Shown here: in pieces, positions 1 through 5,401 of the stretch | How the letters are laid out: each line of letters begins with the position of its first letter | Numbering within the stretch: position 1 is the stretch's first letter | Assembly: GCA_035555315.1 (NCBI GenBank) | Contig: DATMGU010000056.1 | Coordinates: 1 to 6,162 of the forward strand | Reading direction: 5' to 3' | Source: DATMGU01 sp035555315 | Lineage (GTDB): Bacteria > Pseudomonadota > Alphaproteobacteria > ATCC43930 > CGMCC-115725 | Length of the DNA: 6,162 nucleotides | Notes under the pieces: model-generated | What the model was told of the DNA's origin: nothing | Seen by the model: only the letters and a program-made list of their open reading frames with translations | The model's database searches: none | Program-made: the position numbers and the translations under genes

Positions 1-621
1 CCGCAGATCCAGATGCACGCCGCCCTGGACGATGCCGAACAGGCCATAGCCGGGGCGCGGCACGAAGGCCGCCCTCGAGCGTTCCGCCCAGCGCATCGAC
101 AGGCCGAGCGAGGTCTCGGTCGTCTCGTAGCTGGAGGGGTGCGGCGTGCATTCGTCGAGCGCCATGGTGATGTCCGCATCCAGCATGCGCTGGATGTCGA
201 TCGAGCGCTCGGGGGTGAGTTCATGCTTGCTGCCGTCGAGGTGGGAGCGGAACACGACGCCTTTCTCGGTCAACTCGCGCAGCCCGGTCAGCGACATGAC
301 CTGGAATCCGCCGGAATCGGTAAGGATCGGCTTTGCCCAGTTCATCATCCGATGCAGCCCGCCCAGCCGCTCGACCCGCTCGGCACCCGGCCGCAGCATC
401 AGGTGATAGGTATTGCCCAGCAGGATCTCGGCACCGGTCGAGGCGACCGCCTCCGGGGTCATGCCCTTGACCGTGCCGGCGGTGCCGACCGGCATGAAGG
501 CCGGTGTCTCGATCGTGCCATGAGCCGTTGCGATGCGGCCCCGGCGCGCGGCGCCGTCGCGGCCGAGCAGGGTGAAGCCGAACGCGGCGGTCCCGGCCTC
601 ATCAGTCCCAGGCTCGGTCAT
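1..621 (-). CDS. tgt: tRNA-guanine transglycosylase, 5' part (C-terminus beyond window)
   Basis: Bacterial Tgt swaps guanine-34 for preQ1 in GUN-anticodon tRNAs, the step before QueA in queuosine synthesis. The first 207 residues are present; the reading frame is still open at base 1. Visible motifs are TPAFMPVGTAGTVKGMTP (about 39-56), GAEILLGNTYHL (63-74), TDSGGFQVMSL (101-111), ALDECTP (154-160) and GIVQGG (196-201). Asp102 and Asp156 fall at the same numbers as the general base and the substrate-binding Asp of the Zymomonas enzyme, and Cys158 is kept. Position 106 is Phe, where the Zymomonas enzyme has Tyr. The nucleophilic Asp near 280 and the zinc-binding Cys/His cluster lie outside the window and cannot be checked. 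The ATG is well supported: GAGGA lies 6 bases upstream (628-632), and the start overlaps the queA stop as ATGA, so the two genes are probably translationally coupled. The residues before about 14 are poorly conserved. The family assignment is secure. Confidence 0.97.
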   Translation of the reverse strand, partial: MTEPGTDEAGTAAFGFTLLGRDGAARRGRIATAHGTIETPAFMPVGTAGTVKGMTPEAVASTGAEILLGNTYHLMLRPGAERVERLGGLHRMMNWAKPILTDSGGFQVMSLTGLRELTEKGVVFRSHLDGSKHELTPERSIDIQRMLDADITMALDECTPHPSSYETTETSLGLSMRWAERSRAAFVPRPGYGLFGIVQGGVHLDLR

Positions 622-1655
622 GGGGTGTCCTCACGCTCAAGCAAACTGGCATCTCCGTAGGAGTAGAAGCGATAGCCCGCCGCGACCGCATGGGCATAGG
701 CTGCCCGCATGCGCGGCAGGCCGGCGAAGGCCGCGACCAGCATGAACAGGGTCGATCGCGGCAGGTGGAAATTGGTCAGCAGCCGATCGATCGCCTGAAA
801 CCGGTAACCCGGCGTGATGAACAGCCGCGTCTCGCCGGCGAAGGGCCGCACCAGGCCAGTCGTGTCCACGGCACTTTCGATCAGCCGCAAGCTGGTCGTG
901 CCGATGGCGACGATCCGGCCGCCGGCCGCGCGCGTGGCGTTGATCGCCGCCGCCGTCGCGTCGGTCACGACACCGGTTTCGGCATGCATGACATGCTGGT
1001 CGGTATCCTCGACCTTGACCGGCAGGAAGGTGCCGGCGCCGACATGCAGGGTGACGGTGACCTGGCCGATGCCACGCGCCGCCAGGCGCCGCAGCAGCGT
1101 GTCGGTGAAATGCAGCGCCGCGGTCGGTGCCGCCACAGCGCCCTCGACCTGGGCGAATACCGTCTGATAGTCGTCGCTGTCGCGCGCATCGGCCACGCCG
1201 CCCCGGATATAGGGCGGCAGCGGAATCGTGCCATGCGCGTGCAAGGCCGCCAACAACTCAGCGCCGCCCCGATCGAACCGCAGCACGACGTCGCCGGTCT
1301 CCGGCTTATCGATCACCCGGGCGGTAAATGCTTCGGCGAAGACCACCTCGTCGCCGACTCGCAGCCGCTTCGCCGGCTTGGCGAACGCGCGCCAGGTATC
1401 GGCCGTCCGCTGTTGATGCAGGGTGACGGACACGGTCGCGGCACCGCGCCGGCCGATCAGCCGGGCAGGGACCACCCGCGTATCGTTCAGTACCAGAAGG
1501 TCTCCCGGCGACAGCAGATCGGGCAGGTCGGCGATCCACCGATCGGCCAGGCCCGTGGCCGCCACGTGCAGCAGCCGTGCCGAGTCGCGCGGCTCCGCCG
1601 GCCGCTGGGCGATGCGATCCCGCGGCAGCTCGAAATCGAAAAGATCGACCTTCAT
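618..1655 (-). CDS. queA: S-adenosylmethionine:tRNA ribosyltransferase-isomerase QueA
   Basis: QueA transfers and isomerises the ribosyl group of SAM onto preQ1-modified tRNA, giving epoxyqueuosine; it acts in the cytoplasm after Tgt. The product is 345 residues, normal for the family. Motifs in order: FDFELPRDRIAQRPAEPRD (6-24), LNDTRVVPARL (56-66), IPLPPYI (144-150), EGAVAAPTAALHFT (171-184), HVGAGTFLPVKVEDTDQH (204-221), GTTSLR (252-257), LTNFHLPRSTLFML (293-306) and YRFYSYGDASLL (328-339). The start is placed at 1655 because MKVDLFDF matches the family N-terminus. The frame stays open to an upstream ATG at 1757, but those 34 residues are low-complexity and unlike QueA. No Shine-Dalgarno is seen before 1655; the preceding bases are C-rich on this strand. 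The stop overlaps the tgt start by four bases (ATGA), so queA and tgt form one operon. No motif is missing and no frameshift is seen. Confidence 0.97.
   Translation of the reverse strand: MKVDLFDFELPRDRIAQRPAEPRDSARLLHVAATGLADRWIADLPDLLSPGDLLVLNDTRVVPARLIGRRGAATVSVTLHQQRTADTWRAFAKPAKRLRVGDEVVFAEAFTARVIDKPETGDVVLRFDRGGAELLAALHAHGTIPLPPYIRGGVADARDSDDYQTVFAQVEGAVAAPTAALHFTDTLLRRLAARGIGQVTVTLHVGAGTFLPVKVEDTDQHVMHAETGVVTDATAAAINATRAAGGRIVAIGTTSLRLIESAVDTTGLVRPFAGETRLFITPGYRFQAIDRLLTNFHLPRSTLFMLVAAFAGLPRMRAAYAHAVAAGYRFYSYGDASLLEREDTP
628..632 (-). promoter_or_regulatory. Ribosome binding site of tgt
   Basis: On the minus strand GAGGA sits 6 bases before the tgt ATG at 621, inside the last codons of queA. 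It supports this start codon and suggests that tgt can recruit ribosomes as well as receive them from queA through the ATGA overlap. Confidence 0.7.
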
Positions 1656-1825
1656 CGGCGGCGTGGGGAGGAGGGGGCGGCGGGGCGGGTAGGCATGATC
1701 GGCGTGATGTCTCGGTGCTGCGTCATCGGCCGCACCGCTTAGCACGAGGCCGCCCAAAGGAGCGAGGTTTCGCTGGGGATGGGCATCGCGCGGTGCCGCA
1801 TACTCTCGCTTCTAGAGAGCGGCAA

Positions 1826-1853
1826 ATATTAAATAAACGTTATCCGGGAGCAA
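1826..1853 (-). promoter_or_regulatory. Candidate queA-tgt promoter in the AT-rich island
   Basis: On the minus strand TTGCTC (1853-1848) and TAATAT (1831-1826) are separated by 16 bases and each match 4 of 6 sigma-70 consensus positions. Transcription would start near 1820 and leave a queA leader of about 165 bases. The AT-rich patch stands out in otherwise GC-rich DNA, but alphaproteobacterial promoters match the consensus loosely. This is a position guess only. Confidence 0.3.
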
Positions 1854-1857
1854 AAAA

Positions 1858-1898
1858 TGACACCGGCCCGTTGTCATTCTGACACGTAAAACTACGTG
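1858..1898. promoter_or_regulatory. Operator-like cluster: TGACAC repeats and CACGTA/TACGTG dyad
   Basis: TGACAC occurs at 1858-1863 and again at 1880-1885, exactly 22 bases apart. TGTCA (1872-1876) forms an inverted pair with TGACA (1880-1884) across 3 bases. A perfect 6-bp dyad, CACGTA (1883-1888) and TACGTG (1893-1898), follows across AAAC. The cluster lies 116-156 bases upstream of the FecR-like start, next to the AT-rich island. A dimeric regulator site or a leader hairpin would both fit. No known regulator motif is recognised. Confidence 0.35.
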
Positions 1899-2001
1899 CC
1901 GCGTCTTGGTCTACCCAGTCAGACCCCCGAGTTCGACGGGAAACGCCAGGGCATCGACCGCTTTTCACCATGAGTCCACCGGGCATCGCCCGTGGCCGAC
2001 C

Positions 2002-2006
2002 GAGGG
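2002..2006 (+). promoter_or_regulatory. Ribosome binding site of the FecR-like gene
   Basis: GAGGG lies 7 bases before the ATG at 2014 and 10 bases before a second in-frame ATG at 2017. It decides the start: the same frame is open further upstream to a TTG at 1906, but that extension has no comparable ribosome site and would put 36 unrelated residues in front of the signal peptide. Confidence 0.6.
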
Positions 2007-2013
2007 TGCTGAT

Positions 2014-4260
2014 ATGATGGACCTTAAATTTCCGCTGCTGCGAAAATTTTCCACCGTGCTCGTCAGTACAAGCTTATTCGGTGCTGGCGTCGCGGCGTGG
2101 ACCCCGGCCCAAGCGGATGATCCGCCGGCGCGGGTCGGCCGCATCGCGCAGGTCGATGGCAGCGTGTCGATGCATTCCGCGGATGAGGATCACTGGGATG
2201 CCGCGACGCCGAACTATCCGGTGACCGGCGGTTATTCCTATTGGACGGAGCCCGGTGCTCACGCCGCCCTGCAGGTCGGTGCCGCCACCCTGCGCATGAA
2301 CGGGTCGACCGAGGTCGATGTCGGCGCGCTGGATGATCGAACTTTTCAAGCGACCGTGCCGCAGGGCGCCATCTCCTTCCGCCTCGACGCGCTGAACGAT
2401 GGCGAAAGCTATCAGCTGTCGACGCCGCAGGGCACCGTGCGGATCAATCAGCCGGGCCGCTATCGGCTGGATGCCGGGGCCAATGGCGATCCGATGCTGC
2501 TGACCGTGTTCCAAGGCTCCGCCGAGTTCGTCGGCCCCAATACCGACCTCACCGTCAACGCCAACCAGGAGGCGAGGATCATCGGCACCGACAGCCTGCA
2601 GGCATCGGTTGGGACGATCCAGCCCGAGGATTTCGACCGCTGGGTGGCCAGCCAGGAACGGCCGGCGCCGGCGGCGGCCCCCCGCTATGTCTCGCCGGAG
2701 GTGGTTGGCTATCAGGACCTGGACGATCACGGCAGCTGGCGCCAGACGCCGGATTACGGCCCGGTCTGGTACCCGCAAGTGCGCGCCGACTGGGCGCCCT
2801 ATCGCGAGGGCCACTGGGCCTTCGTCGCTCCCTGGGGCTGGACCTGGGTGGATGACGCCCCTTGGGGCTTCGCGCCGTTCCATTACGGCCGCTGGGTGCG
2901 TATCGAGGATCGCTGGGCCTGGACCCCGGGCGAGGTCGTCGAGCACCCGGTCTACGCGCCGGCGCTGGTCGCCTTCGTCGGCGGCGGCGATTGGCGTCCT
3001 AGCGGGGTCGCGATCGGCGTTGGAGTCGGTATCGGCATCGGTGTCGGCGCCGCGGTCGGCTGGATCCCGCTCGGCCCCCACGAGGTCTATCACCCGTATT
3101 ATCCGGTCAGCCAAAATTACGTGCGCAATGTCAATGTCAGCTCGGTGACCAACATCACCGTGCAGAAGAACGTGACGGTCAACAACTACGTCAACCAGGC
3201 GGCGGCGACCGTGGTGCCGGCGACGGCGATGACCGCGTCGCAGCCGGTCTCGACGGCGGCGGTGCGCGTACCGCCCCAGGCGCTGGCATCCGCCCCGGTC
3301 GCGGCCGCCAACGCGCCGGTCACGCCGACCCTCGCCACCCGTGGTGCGACCCCCGCCGTCGTCCGCGCCGCCGGCGGGGCCGTCACCCCGCAGGAGCAGG
3401 CGGCCTACGCCCATGCGTCGCGCCCGGGCCCCGCGATCCATCCCGCCTCGTTCACCGGCACCCGGCCGGGGGGCGTCGCCGCTCCGGGGCAAGCTAGTGT
3501 CGCACCGGCCAATGTCGCACCGGCCGGCGCCGCGCCGGCCAATGTCGGGCAGGCGAGACCGGCGCAAACGACGTCGGGACAGCCCGCGTCGCCCCCCACG
3601 CGGACCGCGCTAACCGTGCCGAAACCGGGTCAGCCAGGGCAAGCGGCGACCGGATCGACCCCCGCGATCGGCCGGCCGACGATCCCGCCGCCCAACGCCC
3701 AGGCCGCGCAAGCCCGTGCCGCGAGCGGCCAGGCGCCCACCGGTCACGCCGCGAATACCCCGGTGCCAGCCACGCAAGCCGGCCGGCCGGCCGCTGCTCC
3801 CCCGGCGACTCCGGTGAGCACCAATCGGGCGGCGATCGCCCAGGCGGCTGGAAACCAACCTGCTGGAAACCAACCTGCCGGAAACCAACCTGCCAGCAAG
3901 ACGCCCGGATCACCGGTAGCACCGACCGCTCCGGCATCGCATCCGGTGCAGACCGCCTCCATACCTCGGGTCGCGCCGCCCCGGGTGCCGACGCCGCCCA
4001 CACCGCCCAAGCAGCCGGCCGTCGCCCAGCCCGCCGTGGCGGCCCCTCATGTCGCGGCGGCGGCTCAGCCGGCTCCTGCTCCGCATCCGACCCCAGCCCC
4101 GCATCCTGCCGCGGCCCCGAAGCCGGCACCACAACAGGCCGCCCCCAAGGCACAACCGGTGGCCGCCCATCCGGCTCCCCCTGTGACGGCCCCCAAACCC
4201 GCGCCAAAGCCGGCGCCGAAGCAGGACAACAGCACCGACAAGGATAAGCATCCGAGCTGA
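2014..4260 (+). CDS. Secreted FecR-domain / DUF6600-type protein with long Ala-Pro-rich tail
   Basis: The product is 748 residues. Residues 1-34 form a signal peptide: basic KFPLLRKF, a hydrophobic core VLVSTSLFGAGVAAW, and likely cleavage after AQA at 34, giving a periplasmic or exported protein. Residues 40-200 look like a FecR-type beta domain (RVGRIAQVDGSVSMHS, LSTPQGTVRINQPGRYRLD, TVFQGSAEFVG). Residues 230-310 are dense in Trp, Tyr and Gly (DYGPVWYPQV, WAPYREGHWAF, WGWTWVDDAPWGFAPFHYGRW), the pattern of DUF6600-type proteins. A Gly/Val/Ile stretch follows (331-350), then an Asn/Val-rich segment (370-395). From about 395 to the end the sequence is Ala/Pro-rich and low in complexity, with three GNQPA repeats (613-627) and a basic end. 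This is not a sigma-factor regulator of the classical FecR layout: no N-terminal anti-sigma region or transmembrane segment is seen and no ECF sigma gene is adjacent. Function is unknown; an envelope-matrix or cell-wall-spanning role is inference. Confidence 0.85.
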   Translation: MMDLKFPLLRKFSTVLVSTSLFGAGVAAWTPAQADDPPARVGRIAQVDGSVSMHSADEDHWDAATPNYPVTGGYSYWTEPGAHAALQVGAATLRMNGSTEVDVGALDDRTFQATVPQGAISFRLDALNDGESYQLSTPQGTVRINQPGRYRLDAGANGDPMLLTVFQGSAEFVGPNTDLTVNANQEARIIGTDSLQASVGTIQPEDFDRWVASQERPAPAAAPRYVSPEVVGYQDLDDHGSWRQTPDYGPVWYPQVRADWAPYREGHWAFVAPWGWTWVDDAPWGFAPFHYGRWVRIEDRWAWTPGEVVEHPVYAPALVAFVGGGDWRPSGVAIGVGVGIGIGVGAAVGWIPLGPHEVYHPYYPVSQNYVRNVNVSSVTNITVQKNVTVNNYVNQAAATVVPATAMTASQPVSTAAVRVPPQALASAPVAAANAPVTPTLATRGATPAVVRAAGGAVTPQEQAAYAHASRPGPAIHPASFTGTRPGGVAAPGQASVAPANVAPAGAAPANVGQARPAQTTSGQPASPPTRTALTVPKPGQPGQAATGSTPAIGRPTIPPPNAQAAQARAASGQAPTGHAANTPVPATQAGRPAAAPPATPVSTNRAAIAQAAGNQPAGNQPAGNQPASKTPGSPVAPTAPASHPVQTASIPRVAPPRVPTPPTPPKQPAVAQPAVAAPHVAAAAQPAPAPHPTPAPHPAAAPKPAPQQAAPKAQPVAAHPAPPVTAPKPAPKPAPKQDNSTDKDKHPS
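3850..3894 (+). repeat. Three tandem 15-bp repeats coding GNQPA
   Basis: The unit GGAAACCAACCTGCY is repeated three times in frame, differing only at the last base of the first copy. It adds Gly-Asn-Gln-Pro-Ala three times within the Ala/Pro-rich tail of the secreted protein. Near-identity at the DNA level, including synonymous positions, points to recent slippage expansion. A shorter imperfect 15-bp periodicity occurs in the same tail at 3498-3525. Confidence 0.9.
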
Positions 4261-4282
4261 GGCGGCGGCTAAGCGGGCCTGG

Positions 4283-4307
4283 TATCGCGCGTTCGCATTG
4301 CGCGGTA
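4283..4307 (+). terminator. Hairpin downstream of the FecR-like gene, possible terminator
   Basis: TATCGCGC (4283-4290) can pair with GCGCGGTA (4300-4307) over 8 bp, including one G-T pair, around a 9-base loop, 22 bases after the stop codon. No T-run follows, so it is not a textbook intrinsic terminator. It may stabilise the 3' end of the mRNA or simply be part of the tRNA-Pro upstream region. Confidence 0.3.
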
Positions 4308-4326
4308 GCCTCCCGATCCCGTAAAA
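4299..4326 (+). promoter_or_regulatory. Weak candidate promoter for tRNA-Pro
   Basis: TTGCGC (4299-4304) and GTAAAA (4321-4326) are 16 bases apart and would start transcription about 14 bases before the tRNA. The match to sigma-70 boxes is partial, and the -35 box overlaps the hairpin arm at 4300-4307. Confidence 0.25.
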
Positions 4327-4346
4327 GCATGCGACCGCGGTGGTGT

Positions 4347-4423
4347 CGGGGCGTAGCTCAGCCTGGTAGAGCACCTGCTTTGGGAGCAGGGGGCCGGAGG
4401 TTCGAATCCTCTCGCCCCGACCA
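4347..4423 (+). tRNA. tRNA-Pro (anticodon UGG)
   Basis: This is a 77-base cloverleaf. The acceptor arm CGGGGCG (4347-4353) pairs fully with CGCCCCG (4413-4419). The D arm is GCTC/GAGC. The anticodon stem CCTGC/GCAGG encloses the loop TTTGGGA, with anticodon TGG at 4381-4383. The T arm is GGAGG/CCTCT with loop TTCGAAT and one G-T pair. Discriminator A4420 and an encoded CCA (4421-4423) complete it. It decodes proline CCN codons, mainly CCA and CCG. The 5' flank 4337-4343 is complementary to the CCA plus trailer. Confidence 0.97.
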
Positions 4424-4470
4424 CCGCCGGTTTCGGTAGAGCCGCCTTCGTCGAGGAGAGATTTGCCATC

Positions 4471-4767
4471 ATGGCGACCGCCCGTATCCTGCGCCCCGCG
4501 AAGACCGCCATGTCGTCCGGCACCGCCAACACCAAGAAATGGGTGCTGGAGTTCGAGCAGGCCTCGCGCCGCCAGGCGGAGCCGCTGATGGGCTGGATCA
4601 GCGCCGCCGACACGCTGAACCAGATCCGGTTGCGCTTCGATACGCTGGACGAGGCCAAGGCCTATGCCGACAAGCACGGCCTCGACTATTCGATCGAGGA
4701 ACCGCATGGCCGCACGCTGAAGCCGAAGGCATATGCGGATAACTTCAAGTACGATCGAATCCGTTGA
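4471..4767 (+). CDS. NDUFS4-family complex I accessory subunit
   Basis: The product is 98 residues and matches the small NDUFS4 (18-kDa subunit) family annotated as ETC complex I subunit in Alphaproteobacteria. In this family the protein is a peripheral accessory subunit of NADH:ubiquinone oxidoreductase. Visible family features are ARILRPAKTAMSSG (4-17), the core KKWVLEFE (about 22-29), LMGWISAADTLNQIRLRF (39-56), the helix LDEAKAYADKHGLDYSI (58-74), and a basic C-terminus ending NFKYDRIR. No signal peptide or membrane segment is seen. GAGGAGAG at 4453-4460 lies 10 bases before the ATG, slightly long but good. The gene stands alone between two tRNA genes, away from any nuo genes. Family assignment is firm; a role in this organism's complex I is inferred from the family. 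Confidence 0.9.
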   Translation: MATARILRPAKTAMSSGTANTKKWVLEFEQASRRQAEPLMGWISAADTLNQIRLRFDTLDEAKAYADKHGLDYSIEEPHGRTLKPKAYADNFKYDRIR

Positions 4768-4775
4768 GTTAGCTG

Positions 4776-4784
4776 TGCTATCAT
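4776..4784 (+). promoter_or_regulatory. Candidate extended -10 promoter of tRNA-Arg
   Basis: TG-C-TATCAT matches an extended -10 element, with 5 of 6 bases of TATAAT. It lies right after the stop codon of the complex I subunit gene and predicts transcription from about 4791, some 6 bases before the tRNA. The -35 position falls inside the preceding coding sequence and is a poor match, which extended -10 promoters tolerate. Confidence 0.5.
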
Positions 4785-4796
4785 TGGCGATCACGG

Positions 4797-4873
4797 GCGC
4801 CCTTAGCTCAGCTGGATAGAGCATCGGCCTTCTAAGCCGAGGGTCACTGGTTCGAATCCAGTAGGGCGCGCCA
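4797..4873 (+). tRNA. tRNA-Arg (anticodon UCU)
   Basis: This is a 77-base cloverleaf. GCGCCCT (4797-4803) pairs with AGGGCGC (4863-4869). The D arm is GCTC/GAGC. The anticodon stem TCGGC/GCCGA encloses CTTCTAA, with anticodon TCT at 4831-4833. The T arm ACTGG/CCAGT carries loop TTCGAAT. Discriminator G4870 and an encoded CCA (4871-4873) complete it. It reads AGA and AGG arginine codons, which are rare in high-GC genomes. Its 3' end marks the switch to lower-GC, accessory-looking DNA. Confidence 0.97.
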
Positions 4874-4916
4874 AACTTTGCCGGAACTGCGATTCCCTGC
4901 GGTCGAGTGCGTCCGC

Positions 4917-4943
4917 CTACGATGAGGAATTCCGCGATCGTAG
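4917..4943. repeat. Inverted repeat CTACGAT/ATCGTAG around GGAATTCC
   Basis: Perfect 7-bp arms, CTACGAT (4917-4923) and ATCGTAG (4937-4943), flank 13 bases that contain the 8-bp palindrome GGAATTCC (4926-4933). It lies 43 bases beyond tRNA-Arg. No T-run follows on either strand, so a terminator is unlikely. A protein-binding site or chance are the alternatives. Confidence 0.5.
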
Positions 4944-5130
4944 AAAGAATGATGTGCGGCGGCATACGGCTCGCTTCGAGACGGCCCTTGAGCAGAAAGA
5001 CCATGAAAAGTGGACAACCCCGGGGCGAATTGCCTAGCTCCTGAAGGCCGACATTCTCCATGGGCTGGCGGGGCACCAAATTCCCCTGTCACATCTTTTC
5101 GTGCTAAATTGCCGTTTGATTGTCGAACTG

Positions 5131-5135
5131 TAAGG
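5131..5135 (+). promoter_or_regulatory. Ribosome binding site of the 85-residue gene
   Basis: TAAGG lies 8 bases before the ATG at 5144 and is the reason for choosing that start over a TTG at 5120 in the same frame, which would place this site inside the gene. Confidence 0.5.
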
Positions 5136-5143
5136 CATCCACT

Positions 5144-5401
5144 ATGGCCGACCTCGAGGCCATCAAAGGCCGTGTCGTTGAAGCAACAAAGTCATCAGCC
5201 TCAAAAGTGAATGTGGCCGGCATTACCCTTGAGGCTGACCGTGATGACGACGGCACAAATTTTCTCCGTGTTATTGTTCAATTAGGACCGAGCAAGGAGA
5301 CAACCGACGCAGATCTGGAGGCCCTTCTCGAAACAATAGAGGGCGCTGTCGGCGCGGTCGATGAGCGCTATCCTAGCGTGCGCTTCGTAGACGCAGCTTA
5401 A
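5144..5401 (+). CDS. Small acidic protein of unknown family, partner of the HEPN-like gene
   Basis: The protein has 85 residues and is not assigned to a named family. It is acidic and has no signal peptide or membrane segment. By eye it has an N-terminal helix (1-18), two strands (KVNVAGITLEADRD 21-34 and NFLRVIVQLG 39-48) joined by a DDDG turn, a helix rich in Ala, Leu and Glu (55-75), and a last strand (PSVRFVDA 77-84), which suggests a small alpha/beta domain. The GS-X10-D-X-D motif of MNT nucleotidyltransferases, the usual HEPN partners, is absent. The stop overlaps the next ATG (TAATG), so translation of the two genes is probably coupled. The base composition is lower in GC than the genes to the left (28 of 60 bases at 5221-5280). 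The gene order would suit an antitoxin, regulator or adaptor, but this is inference from position. Confidence 0.75.
   Translation: MADLEAIKGRVVEATKSSASKVNVAGITLEADRDDDGTNFLRVIVQLGPSKETTDADLEALLETIEGAVGAVDERYPSVRFVDAA

Larger units (their letters stand above)
1656..2013. other. Divergent intergenic region between queA and the FecR-like gene
   Basis: No credible gene is seen in these 358 bases. The half near queA is GC-rich and would be the queA leader. It holds short dyads: CGGTGC 1713-1718 with GCACCG 1732-1737, AGCGA 1761-1765 with TCGCT 1770-1774, and CTCTC 1803-1807 with GAGAG 1815-1819. An AT-rich island (about 1824-1857) is the likely place for divergent promoters. Next to it are TGACAC repeats and a CACGTA/TACGTG dyad (1858-1898). 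The bases nearest the FecR-like gene hold one 15-codon ATG reading frame (1970-2017). Confidence 0.7.
4874..5143. other. Gene-free gap after tRNA-Arg
   Basis: No credible gene is seen in these 270 bases. The gap holds a dyad (4917-4943) and, near its right end, weak promoter-like boxes: TTCCCC at 5081-5086 and CTAAAT at 5104-5109, 17 bases apart, each matching 3 of 6 consensus bases. No second copy of the tRNA-Arg 3' end is found here or later in the window. Confidence 0.6.

Noticed and set aside
690..1742. 350-codon plus-strand frame opposite queA
   Set aside because: It is the antisense shadow of a complete, motif-rich queA and resembles no known protein.
1656..1757. N-terminal extension of queA by 34 codons
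   Set aside because: The extra residues are low-complexity and unlike the family; MKVDLFDF at 1655 is the expected N-terminus.
2074..3567. Long open minus-strand frame opposite the secreted-protein gene
   Set aside because: Its translation is Arg/Asp/Gly-rich with no family signal, while the plus strand has a signal peptide, FecR and DUF6600 patterns. Long antisense frames are common in GC-rich DNA.
4784..4874. Leader TTGGC complementary to GCCAA at the end of tRNA-Arg
   Set aside because: The predicted transcription start (about 4791) lies after the 5' arm, so the pairing would not exist in RNA; the arms are also only 5 bp.
3494..5079. Minus-strand open frames running across the Ala/Pro tail and both tRNA genes
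   Set aside because: They include stretches such as YWIRTSDPRL and GARGFEPPAP, which are well-known false peptides from translating the antisense of tRNA genes. They overlap two firm tRNAs and a firm CDS.
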